Of a stretch of 64,000 nucleotides of DNA, positions 8,825-18,074 are shown in pieces (position 1 is the stretch's first letter; each line of letters opens with the position of its first letter). A program made the translations under genes and the position numbers. This stretch comes from Mycobacterium paragordonae. Lineage in GTDB: Bacteria; Actinomycetota; Actinomycetes; Mycobacteriales; Mycobacteriaceae. The notes beneath the pieces are model-generated. The model searched no databases. It was given only the letters and a program-made list of their open reading frames with translations, and was not told the DNA's origin. The stretch spans positions 2,356,001 to 2,420,000 of the forward strand of contig NZ_CP025546.1 in the NCBI RefSeq assembly GCF_003614435.1, given 5' to 3'.

Positions 8825-10483
8825 CGCCGGCAGCAGCAGCCGGGATTCGCCGAAGTGCACCGAATGCGTCGCCGGCTTGAGTTGACCGCCGGTCAACATC
8901 GGCTCCCCGGTGCCGAGATTGCGGGCGTAACGGGGGACCCAGCTTCCCGAGATCAGCACCCGGACGCGCGATCCGGCCGCGAACCGGTGCGCGATCGGGT
9001 CGAGTTCGATCCTGACGTTGCGCGAGGAGTTCCCGAGCCGTTGGTACCCGTCGCTCACATTGCGGGACCGGCCCTTGACGTCCACTTCGCTGACCCGGAC
9101 GAACAGGTCGACATGCGGGTTGTCGGAGCTGTGCGCAAGTTCCAGCACAGGACTGCCGTACACGAACAGGTCCTGCGTCAGGGTGGTTCCGGTGAAGCTG
9201 AGGACGTCGTCACGCTGAGCCAGCTCGGTGTCGTCGCGGTAGCCGCCCTTCGCTGACAGCAGCGGGCCACCGGTCGTGGGGGTCGGCCTCTTCGGGTCGT
9301 ATCGGAAGTTGGCCGGCCGCGTGTTGATCTCGGGCGGGGTGTCGCCCAGGTGTCCGTAGGGCTGCAGGTACAGCGCATGTTCGTCGGTCGCGGGCGGCCA
9401 GTCGGGCAGGTGCCGCCACCCCTGGCCGGTCACGAAGACGTGCACCGGGCTCGGGCGACGCAGTTCCGGTGCGCCGCCGAGGTGAAAGTCCAGCCAGTCC
9501 AGCGTTTGCCGAGTCGTGAGGGGCAGGGCCTTGGTGATCATCTGAACGTGCGTCCAGGGGCCCACCGTCATCGCCACGTTCACTCCCCGCTGGGACAGGT
9601 GGCGATACTGCCGCGTCGTCTGGCCGATGAACAGGTCCTGCCAGCCGCCGAGCAGCAGCACCGGCACCTCCGCCCGGTCCAGTGCGTCGGGAAAGCGCAT
9701 TCGGTCCCAGAACGAGTCGCCGGGTTCGGGTTGTTTCGCCCACGATTCGAACCAGGGTGCGCCCGAACCGAGCAGGTCGCGCGCGGCCGGCCCGAACGGG
9801 ACCCTGTCGATGGTCCGCGCGACTTTGCGCGGCGCCCGCAGGTGCCGAAGCCCGTGCCGGAGGCGGCGGGGATCCTCCTGACGGCTCACCATGTCGCTCC
9901 AGCCGAGGAAGTCGTTGACCGCGAATGCGCCGGTGCCCCAGGTTGATTCGCGGAAGTCATGCGGACCCGCGGCGATCACCGCGGCGGCCAGTTCCGGCGG
10001 CGGATCGTTGAGCAGCGCCCACTGGGTGAAGCCGAGGTAAGACAGTCCGACGGTGGCGAAGCGCCCGGTGAACCACGGTTGCTCACGCAGCCACTGCACC
10101 GTGTCGGCGCCGTCCTCCGCTTCATTGACCATGGGTTCGAACTCGCCGGCCGAGCCGAACGTGCCCCGCACGCTCTGCAGCACCACGTGATAGCCGCGGG
10201 CGGCGTACAACGTGGCGAAGGCCAGTGAGAAGGGCAGCTTGCGGCCGTACGGCCCGCGCACCAGCAACGTGCCGGATGGTTTGGACGTCTGGGGTTCGTA
10301 GTGATCGGCTCTGAGATGGACGCCGTCGCGCATCGGGATCTCGACACGGTTGACGGTGTAGCGCGTGCTGGCTCGCGGCAGGCCGAATGCTGCGCCGATT
10401 GCGCCCAGCGCGGCCCTGCGACCGATACCGCTGTTCAGGGTCCGCTGCTTGAGTCGTTCACGCCGAAGGGATGTGATGCTCAC
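8783..10483 (-). CDS. CocE/NonD family hydrolase (Rv2800-like)
   Basis: A 566-residue serine hydrolase of the S15/CocE-NonD superfamily. An N-terminal basic segment (SLRRERLKQRTLNSGIGRRA) and a short hydrophobic stretch precede the catalytic domain. The nucleophile elbow is GLSYLGF (residues about 145-151), and the aspartate-histidine part lies around GGWQDLF and GPWTHVQ. The C-terminal third is the jelly-roll (X-Pro peptidase C-terminal) domain with FTGTTLTQDLFVYGSP. Substrate is unknown; relatives hydrolyse acyl esters or amides. Orthologous in position to Rv2800. The start is preceded by only 19 bases after the next upstream gene. Confidence 0.88.
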   Translation of the reverse strand: MSITSLRRERLKQRTLNSGIGRRAALGAIGAAFGLPRASTRYTVNRVEIPMRDGVHLRADHYEPQTSKPSGTLLVRGPYGRKLPFSLAFATLYAARGYHVVLQSVRGTFGSAGEFEPMVNEAEDGADTVQWLREQPWFTGRFATVGLSYLGFTQWALLNDPPPELAAAVIAAGPHDFRESTWGTGAFAVNDFLGWSDMVSRQEDPRRLRHGLRHLRAPRKVARTIDRVPFGPAARDLLGSGAPWFESWAKQPEPGDSFWDRMRFPDALDRAEVPVLLLGGWQDLFIGQTTRQYRHLSQRGVNVAMTVGPWTHVQMITKALPLTTRQTLDWLDFHLGGAPELRRPSPVHVFVTGQGWRHLPDWPPATDEHALYLQPYGHLGDTPPEINTRPANFRYDPKRPTPTTGGPLLSAKGGYRDDTELAQRDDVLSFTGTTLTQDLFVYGSPVLELAHSSDNPHVDLFVRVSEVDVKGRSRNVSDGYQRLGNSSRNVRIELDPIAHRFAAGSRVRVLISGSWVPRYARNLGTGEPMLTGGQLKPATHSVHFGESRLLLPASGDGGADPGGDAG

Positions 10484-10502
10484 ACAGCCAGAGTAGGCAG
10501 GA

Positions 10503-11078
10503 TCAGAACTTGTAGAACGGAGCGAGGTCGTTGGCCCGCTGCAGGTTGGTGGACGGGCAGTCGACGTCGGGCTCGGAGTAGACGGTCGAGTAGAACAGCG
10601 ACTGCTGGATGACGCCGTAGCTGGTCTTGAACGTCACCATGCAGGAGATGTACCAGAAGCTGTTGTGGTAGGTCGGCTTCAAGGTCCAGTACTGGGCGGC
10701 GCGGTGGCCCTGGATGGTGGTCTCGACGGCGTCGGCGGGCAGCGACTGGGCGTAGGTCCGCCAGACGATGGGCTCCACGGCCACCTGGTAGTTGCCGGCG
10801 TCGAACTGGCAGCGCAGGCCTTCCTGCGGCTCAGGAGGCGAGAAGGCCAGCCCCAGCCGCTGCACCGCGTCGAACGGAATCTGGGTGCAGGGATCGAACG
10901 GGCTCGGGTCGGACGTCGCCACGATCGGGCTCTTCATGGTGGTTTCCATCGGCTGGGCCGTGGACCGCAACTCGACCGGCCCGCGCGCCGTCGGAGCGGG
11001 GGGAGCGCATTGGAAGCCGACGATCACCGCTGTGACCAGCGCACTCAACGCTGCAGCCAGACGCACTTTGGCGAACAC
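10503..11078 (-). CDS. Secreted or membrane-anchored DUF3558-like protein (Rv2799-like)
   Basis: About 191 residues from GTG 11078, which follows a GGGAGCAGGGGG ribosome-binding region; longer forms to 11156 are open but have no signal-like N-terminus. The first 30 residues are a signal or anchor segment (KVRLAAALSALVTAVIVGFQ) ending at a Cys, but FQC is a poor lipobox. The mature part starts with a DPCTQIPFDAVQRLGL motif, typical of DUF3558 extracellular proteins, and has four further cysteines likely to pair. It lies immediately upstream of the hydrolase on the same strand and may be coexpressed. Confidence 0.72.
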   Translation of the reverse strand: MFAKVRLAAALSALVTAVIVGFQCAPPAPTARGPVELRSTAQPMETTMKSPIVATSDPSPFDPCTQIPFDAVQRLGLAFSPPEPQEGLRCQFDAGNYQVAVEPIVWRTYAQSLPADAVETTIQGHRAAQYWTLKPTYHNSFWYISCMVTFKTSYGVIQQSLFYSTVYSEPDVDCPSTNLQRANDLAPFYKF

Positions 11079-11185
11079 GACACCCCCTGCTCCCGGCGAT
11101 CCTCTTGCCGGGAGTGTACAAGTCGCGTCAGCGCAGCCGTAAGTGAAACGAGGCAATCCATTGCGGATCGCTAGGGTGGTTATTC

Positions 11186-12148
11186 GTGACAGGACATGAG
11201 CAGGGCGGAGGACAGCCGACGTTGTGGGCTGTCTCGGACCTGCACACCGGTCACCTGGGAAATAAGCCCGTCACCGAGTCGCTGCATCCTTCGTCGCCGG
11301 ACGACTGGCTGATCGTGTGCGGCGACGTCGCCGAGCGCACCGACGAGATCCGCTGGGCGCTGGATCTGCTGCGGCGGCGGTTCGCCAAGGTGATCTGGGT
11401 TCCGGGCAACCACGAGCTGTGGACCACGAACAAGGACCCGCTGCAGATCTTCGGCCGTGCCCGCTACGACTACCTGGTCAACATGTGCGACGAGATGGGC
11501 GTCGTCAGCCCAGAGCACCCGTTCCCGGTATGGACCGAGAGGGGCGGCCCGGCCACCATCGTGCCGATGTTCCTGCTGTACGACTACTCGTTTCTGCCCA
11601 ACGGCGCCGCCACCAAAGCCGAGGGCCTGGCCATCGCCAAGGAACGCAACGTGGTGTGCACCGACGAGTTCCTACTGTCCTGCGAGCCGTACGCCACCCG
11701 CGATGCCTGGTGCCGCGAGCGGGTCGCCAAGACGCGCGCCCGCCTCGAACAGCTCGACTGGATGCAGCCGACCGTGCTGGTCAACCATTTCCCGCTGGTG
11801 CGTGACCCCTGCGATGCGCTGTTCTACCCCGAGTTCGCGCTGTGGTGCGGCACCACCAAGACCGCCGACTGGCACACCCGCTACAACGCGATCTGCTCGG
11901 TCTACGGGCACCTGCACATTCCGCGGACCACCTGGTACGACGACGTGCGGTTCGAAGAGGTGTCGGTGGGTTACCCGCGCGAGTGGCGCCGCCGCAAGCC
12001 GTACAGCTGGTTGCGGCAGGTGCTGCCCGACCCGCAATACGCGCCCGGCTACCTCAACGACTTCGGCGGGCACTTCACCATCACCCCTGAGATGAGGGCG
12101 CAGCACGCCCAGTTTCAGGAACGGTTGCGGCAGCGGCAGAACCGGTGA
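11186..12148 (+). CDS. Calcineurin-like metallophosphoesterase (Rv2795c-like)
   Basis: A 320-residue two-metal phosphoesterase with all five signature blocks: SDLHTGH, CGDVAE, PGNHELW, NHFPL and GHLHIPR. The GTG at 11186 follows a TAGGGT -10 box (11172-11177) at 8 bases, so it may be leaderless. Substrate cannot be read from sequence. The gene overlaps pptT by four bases, an arrangement conserved with M. tuberculosis Rv2795c-pptT-truB, suggesting a shared operon rather than a shared pathway. Confidence 0.9.
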   Translation: MTGHEQGGGQPTLWAVSDLHTGHLGNKPVTESLHPSSPDDWLIVCGDVAERTDEIRWALDLLRRRFAKVIWVPGNHELWTTNKDPLQIFGRARYDYLVNMCDEMGVVSPEHPFPVWTERGGPATIVPMFLLYDYSFLPNGAATKAEGLAIAKERNVVCTDEFLLSCEPYATRDAWCRERVAKTRARLEQLDWMQPTVLVNHFPLVRDPCDALFYPEFALWCGTTKTADWHTRYNAICSVYGHLHIPRTTWYDDVRFEEVSVGYPREWRRRKPYSWLRQVLPDPQYAPGYLNDFGGHFTITPEMRAQHAQFQERLRQRQNR

Positions 12149-12825
12149 ACACCCGCACGCTGGTGTCCTCGCTGCTGCCCGGCACCCTGGTCGATGAGCT
12201 GGGCCACGCCGAGCTTTACTCGGACCCGCCGGATTTGGCGCCGCTGCCCGAGGAGGAGCCGCTGATCGCCAGGTCGGTGGCCAAGCGCCGTAACGAATTC
12301 ATCACCGTGCGGCACTGTGCCCGCGTCGCGCTCGGGGAGATCGGTGTTTCGCCGGCGCCGATCCTCAAGGGCGACAAGGGAGAACCCTGCTGGCCCGACG
12401 GCGTCGTCGGCAGCCTCACCCACTGCACCGGTTACCGCGGCGCAGTGGTGGGACGCGAAGGGCCGGTGCGTTCGGTGGGTATCGACGCCGAACCCCACGA
12501 TGTGCTTCCCAACGGCGTGCTGGATGCCATCAGCCTGCCGGCCGAGCGCACCGAGATCCCCGCGGCTTTGCCTACCGGGTTGCACTGGGACCGAATCCTG
12601 TTCTGCGCCAAGGAAGCTACGTACAAAGCCTGGTTCCCGTTGACCAAGCGCTGGCTGGGTTTCGAGGACGCACACATCACGTTCCAGGCGGACTCCGAAA
12701 CGGCCGGGCGCTTCGTCTCCCGCATCCTGATCGACCCGGCCGCCCTGGCCGGCCCGCCGTTGACGTCGCTGGCCGGGCGCTGGTCGGTGGAGCGCGGGCT
12801 GGTGCTCACCGCGATCGTGCTATGA
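12145..12825 (+). CDS. pptT: 4'-phosphopantetheinyl transferase PptT
   Basis: A 226-residue Sfp-type enzyme that transfers 4'-phosphopantetheine from CoA to carrier domains of polyketide synthases, mycobactin synthetases and type I FAS. The magnesium/CoA site is VGIDAEP (Asp114, Glu116) and [11 protein letters not shown] (Lys156, Glu157, Lys161). The N-terminal [17 protein letters not shown] and [11 protein letters not shown] segments are also conserved. GTG start coupled to the upstream phosphoesterase, and its stop overlaps truB (ATGA). Expected to be essential because mycolic acid and virulence-lipid synthesis depend on it. Confidence 0.96.
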   Translation: MNTRTLVSSLLPGTLVDELGHAELYSDPPDLAPLPEEEPLIARSVAKRRNEFITVRHCARVALGEIGVSPAPILKGDKGEPCWPDGVVGSLTHCTGYRGAVVGREGPVRSVGIDAEPHDVLPNGVLDAISLPAERTEIPAALPTGLHWDRILFCAKEATYKAWFPLTKRWLGFEDAHITFQADSETAGRFVSRILIDPAALAGPPLTSLAGRWSVERGLVLTAIVL

Positions 12826-13703
12826 CCGGTGCCGGATTGGTCGTTGTCGACAAACCGGCCGGGATGACCAGTCACGACGTCGTCGGGCGTTGTCGCCGGA
12901 TCTTCGCCACCCGCCGGGTGGGTCATGCCGGGACGCTGGACCCGATGGCCACCGGTGTGCTGGTGCTCGGCATCGAGCGCGCCACCAAGATCCTCGGTCT
13001 GTTGACCGCGACGTCGAAGTCCTATGCGGCCACCATCCGGTTGGGTCAGTCCACCTCCACCGAGGATGCCGAAGGTGAACTGCTGCAATCAGTTTCGGCC
13101 GAAAATATCGCCGACGAGGCGATCGGGACGGCGGTGGCCGCGCTGCGCGGGGACATCGAGCAGGTGCCGTCGGCGGTCAGCGCGATCAAGGTCGCCGGCC
13201 GGCGCGCCTACCAACTGGCCCGCGAGGGCCAGGCCGTCGAACTGCAGGCACGGCCCGTGCGCATCGACCGGTTCGACGTGCTGGCGACCCGGCGCGCGGC
13301 GGGCCTGATCGATCTCGATGTGGAAGTCGACTGCTCGTCGGGCACCTACATTCGCGCGCTGGCCCGCGACCTCGGCGCTGCGCTCGGTGTCGGCGGGCAC
13401 CTGACCGCGTTGCGGCGTACCCGGGTCGGCCGTTTCGACCTGAGCCACGCCGTGACGCTGGACGACCTGGCTGAGCGCCCGCGCCTGTCGCTGAGCCTGG
13501 ATGAGGCCTGCCTGTTGATGTTCGCGCGCCGCGACCTCACCGACGAGGAGGCCGACGCCGCCGCTAACGGCCGGGCGCTGGCACCCGCCGGTCTCGAGGG
13601 CGTGTACGCGGCCACCGCGGCCGACGGCCGGGTGATCGCGCTGCTGTGCGACGAGGGGCGTCGCACCAGATCGGTCGTGGTGATCCGCCCGTCGACCTTG
13701 TAG
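12822..13703 (+). CDS. truB: tRNA pseudouridine-55 synthase
   Basis: A 293-residue TruB that isomerises U55 in the T-loop of tRNAs. The N-terminal [17 protein letters not shown] and the catalytic motif [13 protein letters not shown] (Asp40) are intact, followed by YAATIRLG and [14 protein letters not shown]. The C-terminal region (from about residue 235) is the actinobacterial C-terminal domain. ATG 12822 overlaps the pptT stop by four bases. Confidence 0.95.
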   Translation: MTGAGLVVVDKPAGMTSHDVVGRCRRIFATRRVGHAGTLDPMATGVLVLGIERATKILGLLTATSKSYAATIRLGQSTSTEDAEGELLQSVSAENIADEAIGTAVAALRGDIEQVPSAVSAIKVAGRRAYQLAREGQAVELQARPVRIDRFDVLATRRAAGLIDLDVEVDCSSGTYIRALARDLGAALGVGGHLTALRRTRVGRFDLSHAVTLDDLAERPRLSLSLDEACLLMFARRDLTDEEADAAANGRALAPAGLEGVYAATAADGRVIALLCDEGRRTRSVVVIRPSTL

Positions 13704-13785
13704 CGCCGGATGCGCCCCCGGTCTGCGGCCCCGGTCCGGCGAGTTGCACACTGGGATGCAAGTCGATCGAGCTGGAGGGGCAAAG

Positions 13786-14988
13786 ATGCCTGCTAAGAGC
13801 GCTAACAAGGTTTTCGTCGTCGGGGTGGGCATGACGAAGTTCGAAAAGCCCGGCCGCCGCGAAGGCTGGGACTACCCGCAGATGGCCAAGGAGTCCGGCA
13901 CCAAAGCGCTCGAAGACGCCGGTATCGACTACACCGAGATCGAACACGGCTACGTCGGCTACGTGGCCGGTGACTCCACCTGTGGACAGCGGGCCCTCTA
14001 CGAACTCGGTATGACGGGCATCCCGATCGTCAACGTCAACAACAACTGCTCGACGGGTTCCACCGCGCTGTACCTGGGCGCGCAGGCAATCCGGGGCGGG
14101 CTGGCCGACTGCGTGCTGGCGCTGGGTTTCGAGAAGATGCAGCCGGGGGCGCTGCAGGGCGGCGCCAACGACCGGGAGTCGCCGCTGGGCCGGCACGTCA
14201 AGGCGCTGGCCGAGATCGACGAGTTCGCATTCCCGGTGGCGCCGTGGATGTTCGGCGCGGCCGGCCGCGAGCACATGAAGAAATACGGCACCACCGCCGA
14301 GCATTTCGCCAAGATCGGCTTCAAGAATCACAAGCACTCGGTGAACAACCCCTACGCCCAATTCCAGGACGAGTACACCCTCGACGACATCCTGGCGGCG
14401 AAGATGATCTCCGACCCGCTCACCAAGCTGCAATGCTCGCCCACCTCCGACGGATCGGCCGCGGTGGTGCTGGCGAGTGAGGACTACGTCGCCCGGCACA
14501 ACCTGGCCGGGCAGGCCGTGGAGATCGTCGGGCAGTCGATGACCACCGACTTCGCCTCCACCTTCGACGGCAGCGCCCGAAACATCATCGGCTATGACAT
14601 GAATGTGCAAGCTGCGCAACAGGTTTACCAGCAGTCCGGGCTCGGCCCCGACGACTTCCAGGTGATCGAACTGCACGACTGCTTCTCCGCCAACGAATTG
14701 CTGTTGTACGAGGCGCTGGGGCTGTGCGGCGAGGGCGAGGCGCCCAAACTCATCGACGACAACCAGACCACTTACGGCGGACGCTGGGTGGTGAACCCCT
14801 CGGGCGGGCTGATCTCCAAGGGCCACCCACTCGGCGCCACGGGGCTGGCGCAGTGCTCCGAGCTCACCTGGCAACTGCGGGGAACCGCCGACAAGCGCCA
14901 GGTGGACAACGTGAGCGCCGCGCTGCAACACAACATCGGCCTGGGCGGCGCCGCCGTCGTCACCGCCTACCAGCGCGCCGAGCGCTGA
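13786..14988 (+). CDS. ltp1: Lipid-transfer protein / thiolase-like Ltp1
   Basis: A 400-residue thiolase-superfamily protein of the SCP-x/Ltp type. The ATG at 13786 follows a GGAGGGG ribosome-binding site; upstream in-frame ATGs lack one. The thiolase nucleophile is in [11 protein letters not shown] (Cys88), with [12 protein letters not shown] and [13 protein letters not shown] near the C-terminus. Homologues act as lipid-transfer proteins or as thiolases/retro-aldol lyases in fatty acid or sterol side-chain degradation. It lies two bases upstream of fadE21, so both are likely one beta-oxidation-type unit, as in M. tuberculosis Rv2790c-Rv2789c. Confidence 0.92.
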   Translation: MPAKSANKVFVVGVGMTKFEKPGRREGWDYPQMAKESGTKALEDAGIDYTEIEHGYVGYVAGDSTCGQRALYELGMTGIPIVNVNNNCSTGSTALYLGAQAIRGGLADCVLALGFEKMQPGALQGGANDRESPLGRHVKALAEIDEFAFPVAPWMFGAAGREHMKKYGTTAEHFAKIGFKNHKHSVNNPYAQFQDEYTLDDILAAKMISDPLTKLQCSPTSDGSAAVVLASEDYVARHNLAGQAVEIVGQSMTTDFASTFDGSARNIIGYDMNVQAAQQVYQQSGLGPDDFQVIELHDCFSANELLLYEALGLCGEGEAPKLIDDNQTTYGGRWVVNPSGGLISKGHPLGATGLAQCSELTWQLRGTADKRQVDNVSAALQHNIGLGGAAVVTAYQRAER

Positions 14989-14990
14989 TC

Positions 14991-16226
14991 GTGATCGAGT
15001 GGTCCGACACCGACCTGATGGTGCGTGACACCGTCCGTCAGTTCGTCGATAAGGAGATCCGGCCCAACCTGGACGCTCTGGAGACCGGCGAAATGCCGCC
15101 CTACCCGATCGCGCGCAAACTGTTCAGCCAGTTCGGCCTGGACGTGCTGGCGGCGGAATCGGTGAAGAAGATGCTCGACCGCGAACGGACCGGAACGGCC
15201 GAAAAGCGGGACGAGTCAGGCGAATCCGACGGAATGGGCGTCCAGCCGTCAATGATGGCCGTGGTGGTGTCCGAAATCGCCCGGGTCAGCATCGGATTGC
15301 TGAGCACGGCCTCGGTCAGCCTGGGACTGGGTGCCGCGACAATCATGAGCCGCGGCACCCTGGCGCAGAAGGAACGCTGGCTGCCCGATCTGATGACGCT
15401 CAACAAGATCGCGGCGTGGGCCATCACCGAACCGGATTCCGGCTCGGATGCGTTCGGCGGCATGAAGACCTACGTTCGGCGCGACGGTCAGGACTACATC
15501 CTCAACGGGCAGAAGACGTTCATCACCAACGGGCCGTACGCCGACGTGCTGGTGGTCTACGCCAAGCTGGATGACGGTTCAGCCGAGGACAAGCGAAACC
15601 GGCCGGTGCTGGTGTTCGTGCTCGATTCCGGCATGCCCGGCCTCACCCAGGGCAAGCCGTTCAAGAAGATGGGCATGATGTCCTCGCCGACGGGTGAGTT
15701 GTTCTTCGACAACGTCCGGCTGAGCCCGGACCGACTGCTGGGCGAAAGCGAGCAGCCCAGCGACGGCGACGGCAGGGAAAGCGCCCGAGCCAATTTCGCC
15801 GCCGAACGGATCGGCATCGCGATGATGGCGCTGGGCATCATCAACGAATGCCATCGGCTTTCCGTGGATTACGCGAAGAGTCGAACGTTGTGGGGAAAGA
15901 ACATCGGGCAGTTCCAGTTGATCCAGCTCAAGCTGGCGCGAATGGAAATCGCCCGAATGAACGTGCAGAACATGGTGTTTCAGACCATCGAGCGCCAGCA
16001 GGCCGGTAAGCCGCTGACGCTGGCCGAGGCGTCAGCCATCAAGCTGTACTCGTCCGAGGCCGCCACCGAGGTCGCGATGGACGCCGTGCAACTGTTCGGC
16101 GGTAACGGCTACATGGCCGAGTATCGCGTGGAACAGCTTGCGCGCGATGCGAAGTCGCTGATGATCTACGCCGGCAGCAACGAGGTCCAGGTGACCCACA
16201 TCGCCAAGGGTCTGCTGAGCGGCTAG
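14991..16226 (+). CDS. fadE21: Acyl-CoA dehydrogenase FadE21
   Basis: A 411-residue FAD-dependent acyl-CoA dehydrogenase. The GTG at 14991 gives the family N-terminus (IEWSDTDLMVRDTVRQFVDK). FAD/substrate segments include AWAITEPDSGSDAFG and ILNGQKTFITNG; the C-terminal LFGGNGYMAEYRVEQLARDA carries the probable catalytic glutamate (AEYR) and RDAK loop. A charged insert (RERTGTAEKRDESGESDG, about residues 60-80) separates the first helices. It follows ltp1 by two bases and ends just before the 16231-16280 repeat. Confidence 0.92.
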   Translation: MIEWSDTDLMVRDTVRQFVDKEIRPNLDALETGEMPPYPIARKLFSQFGLDVLAAESVKKMLDRERTGTAEKRDESGESDGMGVQPSMMAVVVSEIARVSIGLLSTASVSLGLGAATIMSRGTLAQKERWLPDLMTLNKIAAWAITEPDSGSDAFGGMKTYVRRDGQDYILNGQKTFITNGPYADVLVVYAKLDDGSAEDKRNRPVLVFVLDSGMPGLTQGKPFKKMGMMSSPTGELFFDNVRLSPDRLLGESEQPSDGDGRESARANFAAERIGIAMMALGIINECHRLSVDYAKSRTLWGKNIGQFQLIQLKLARMEIARMNVQNMVFQTIERQQAGKPLTLAEASAIKLYSSEAATEVAMDAVQLFGGNGYMAEYRVEQLARDAKSLMIYAGSNEVQVTHIAKGLLSG

Positions 16227-16230
16227 CTTT

Positions 16231-16280
16231 GATGGCGGCGACCCGCGTCGCCCGGCTGCGCCGCACTTGCGATCGCCGCT
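16231..16280. repeat. Single copy of the 55-bp-family hairpin repeat between convergent genes
   Basis: This stretch matches, with few differences, the unit that is repeated five times at 49811-50085. Its ends (TGGCGGCGA and TCGCCGCTA) pair in a stem of about nine bases. It fills the gap between the fadE21 stop and the sirR stop, where it could act as a two-sided transcription barrier. Confidence 0.75.
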
Positions 16281-16983
16281 AGCCCACCACCCAGATCGCG
16301 CGGGCCGCAGGGCTGCCCAACTCCACGGTGGTGGCATCGCCGTCACCCGACGACACCGCCACCGAGATCATCCCGGCGAACTCGCGGCGCGTCAGCACCC
16401 GCAGCTGCGAATCCAGGTTGATCCCGACGCTGTCGAAATACCGCAACATCTCCGGGTCGGCGTCGGAGATGCGGGCCACCTTCCCGGTGTCCCCATCGCC
16501 GCAGGCCCACAGTTGGCGCGCGGGCGGTGTCGGCACCTGGCCGTCGCTGGCCGGTATCGGGTCGCCGTGCGGGTCGCGGCGCGGATAGCCGAGCTTGGCG
16601 TCGATGCGGGCCACCAGGCGATCCGACACTGCGTGCTCGAGCACCTCGGCCTCGTCGTGCACCTCGTCCCAGCCATAACCGAGTTCGTTGACCAGGAACG
16701 TCTCCAGCAACCGGTGTCGGCGCACCATCCCCAGCGCGGCTCGCCGGCCAGACTCCGTCAGCGTCACCGCGCCGTACTTCTCGTGGTTCACCAGCCCCTG
16801 TTCGGCCAGCTTGCGGATGGACTCCGATGCGGTGCTGGCGGACACCCCGATCTTCTCGGCGAGCATCTTCGTGCTCACCTTCTGCGGAACCCCGTCGGGG
16901 GACCACTCCTGGACAGTCCAAATGACTTTCAAATAGTCCTGGGCAACCGGGGTGAGCCCGCCAGGCTCGTCGTCAGCCCTCAC
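16279..16983 (-). CDS. sirR: DtxR/MntR-family metal-dependent repressor SirR
   Basis: A 234-residue manganese- or iron-dependent repressor. The GTG at 16983 gives VRADDEPGGLTPVAQDYLKVIW, the family N-terminus; a GTG six bases upstream is less likely. The winged helix (about residues 10-75) includes KMLAEKIGVSASTASESIRKL; the dimer/metal domain has RRHRLLETFLVNELGY and HDEAEVLEHAVSDRL; the last 75 residues form a FeoA/SH3-like domain. The start lies 8 bases after a TAAGAT -10 box that overlaps a TTAGGC palindrome, so autoregulation is probable. Divergent from ribF. Confidence 0.93.
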   Translation of the reverse strand: MRADDEPGGLTPVAQDYLKVIWTVQEWSPDGVPQKVSTKMLAEKIGVSASTASESIRKLAEQGLVNHEKYGAVTLTESGRRAALGMVRRHRLLETFLVNELGYGWDEVHDEAEVLEHAVSDRLVARIDAKLGYPRRDPHGDPIPASDGQVPTPPARQLWACGDGDTGKVARISDADPEMLRYFDSVGINLDSQLRVLTRREFAGMISVAVSSGDGDATTVELGSPAARAIWVVG

Positions 16984-16991
16984 AAGCACAA

Positions 16992-16997
16992 ATCTTA
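16992..16997 (-). promoter_or_regulatory. sirR -10 box TAAGAT
   Basis: On the minus strand TAAGAT precedes the GTG of sirR by 8 bases, consistent with a leaderless transcript. It overlaps the left arm of the 16995-17013 palindrome, so a bound repressor would block it. Confidence 0.6.
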
Positions 16998-17013
16998 GGC
17001 AACCCACGCCTAA
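16995..17013. promoter_or_regulatory. 19-bp DtxR-type palindrome TTAGGC-N7-GCCTAA
   Basis: TTAGGC (16995-17000) and GCCTAA (17008-17013) form a perfect inverted repeat of 19 bp, the size and outer sequence of DtxR/IdeR/MntR operators. It lies between divergent sirR and ribF and overlaps the sirR -10 box. The likely ligand is SirR itself. A TTAGGC half-site recurs at 17047-17052 in the ribF -10 region. Confidence 0.65.
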
Positions 17014-17047
17014 TCCGGCGCCCCGGCGGGCGGGTTGCGCCGACGAT

Positions 17048-17053
17048 TAGGCT
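17048..17053 (+). promoter_or_regulatory. ribF -10 box TAGGCT
   Basis: TAGGCT fits TANNNT and stands 7 bases before the GTG of ribF, so the transcript is probably leaderless. It contains a TTAGGC half-site like those of the adjacent palindrome. Confidence 0.55.
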
Positions 17054-17060
17054 TGCGGGC

Positions 17061-18029
17061 GTGCAGCGGTGGCGCGGTCAGGACGAGATCCCCACGGACT
17101 GGGGCAGATGTGTGCTGACCATAGGAGTCTTCGACGGCGTGCACCGTGGGCACGCCGAGCTGATCGCCCATGCCGTGAAGGCGGGCCGCGCCCGGGGCGT
17201 GCCATCGGTGCTGATGACCTTCGACCCGCACCCGATGGAGGTCGTGTACCCCGGCAGTCACCCGGCTCAGCTGACCACCCTGACCCGCCGCGCCGAACTC
17301 GTCGAAGACCTGGGCATCGACGTCTTCCTGGTGATGCCGTTCACCACCGACTTCATGAAGCTCACCCCCGACCGCTACATCCATGAACTGCTGGTGGAGC
17401 ACCTGCATGTGGTGGAGGTGGTGGTCGGCGAGAACTTCACCTTCGGCAAGAAGGCGGCCGGCAGCGTCGAAAACCTGCGCAAGGCCGGCGACCGGTTCGG
17501 CTTCGCGGTGGAGGCGATGTCGCTGCTGTCCGAGCACCACAGCAACGAGACCGTGACGTTCTCCTCCACCTACATACGGTCGTGCGTGGACGCCGGTGAC
17601 GTGCTGGCGGCCACCGAAGCGCTGGGCCGCCCGCACCGGGTCGAGGGTGTCGTCGTGCGCGGCTACGGCCGGGGAGCCGAGCTCGGGTTTCCCACCGCGA
17701 ACGTGGCGCCGCCGATGTACTCCGCCATCCCCGCCGACGGCGTGTACGCGGCCTGGTTCACCGTGCTCGGGCACGGGCCGGTGACCGGCACCGTCATCCC
17801 GGGGGAGCGCTATCAGGCCGCGGTGTCCGTCGGCACCAACCCGACGTTCTCCGGGCGCACCCGCACCGTGGAGGCCTTTGTTCTGGACACCACCGCCGAC
17901 CTGTACGGCCAGCATGTGGCGCTGGATTTCGTCGCCAGAATCCGCGGTCAGAAGAAGTACGACTCCATCGACGACCTGGTGCAGGAGATCGGCAGAGACA
18001 CCGAGCGCACCCGCGGCCTACTGACCTAG
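17061..18029 (+). CDS. ribF: Bifunctional riboflavin kinase / FMN adenylyltransferase
   Basis: A 322-residue enzyme making FMN and FAD from riboflavin. The N-terminal adenylyltransferase half (1-185) has IGVFDGVHRGHAELI and the VVGENFTFGKKAAG and SSTYIRSCVDAGDV motifs. The C-terminal flavokinase half has RGYGRGAELGFPTANV and SVGTNPTFSG. The GTG at 17061 follows a leaderless -10 box. Downstream are a perfect 16-bp palindrome and rpsO, the conserved truB/ribF/rpsO neighbourhood. Confidence 0.95.
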   Translation: MQRWRGQDEIPTDWGRCVLTIGVFDGVHRGHAELIAHAVKAGRARGVPSVLMTFDPHPMEVVYPGSHPAQLTTLTRRAELVEDLGIDVFLVMPFTTDFMKLTPDRYIHELLVEHLHVVEVVVGENFTFGKKAAGSVENLRKAGDRFGFAVEAMSLLSEHHSNETVTFSSTYIRSCVDAGDVLAATEALGRPHRVEGVVVRGYGRGAELGFPTANVAPPMYSAIPADGVYAAWFTVLGHGPVTGTVIPGERYQAAVSVGTNPTFSGRTRTVEAFVLDTTADLYGQHVALDFVARIRGQKKYDSIDDLVQEIGRDTERTRGLLT

Positions 18030-18035
18030 GAAGAA

Positions 18036-18051
18036 GGCTCAGCGCTGAGCC
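18036..18051. terminator. Perfect 16-bp palindrome after ribF
   Basis: GGCTCAGCGCTGAGCC is an exact palindrome seven bases after the ribF stop. It may be a terminator of the mycobacterial type without a T tract, or a cruciform protein site; no T run follows. Confidence 0.4.
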
Positions 18052-18068
18052 CTATCAGTAAACCCTGC

Positions 18069-18074
18069 TAGACT
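18069..18074 (+). promoter_or_regulatory. rpsO promoter, extended -10 TGCTAGACT
   Basis: TAGACT preceded by TGC resembles an extended -10 element. Transcription would start near 18081 and give an 80-base leader before rpsO. No convincing -35 was seen. S15 controls its own synthesis through its leader in several bacteria; whether this leader does so cannot be judged from the sequence alone. Confidence 0.45.

Noticed and set aside
13564..14931. A 455-codon minus-strand frame opposite truB and ltp1
   Set aside because: Low-complexity shadow spanning two well-identified genes; no ribosome-binding site or family features.
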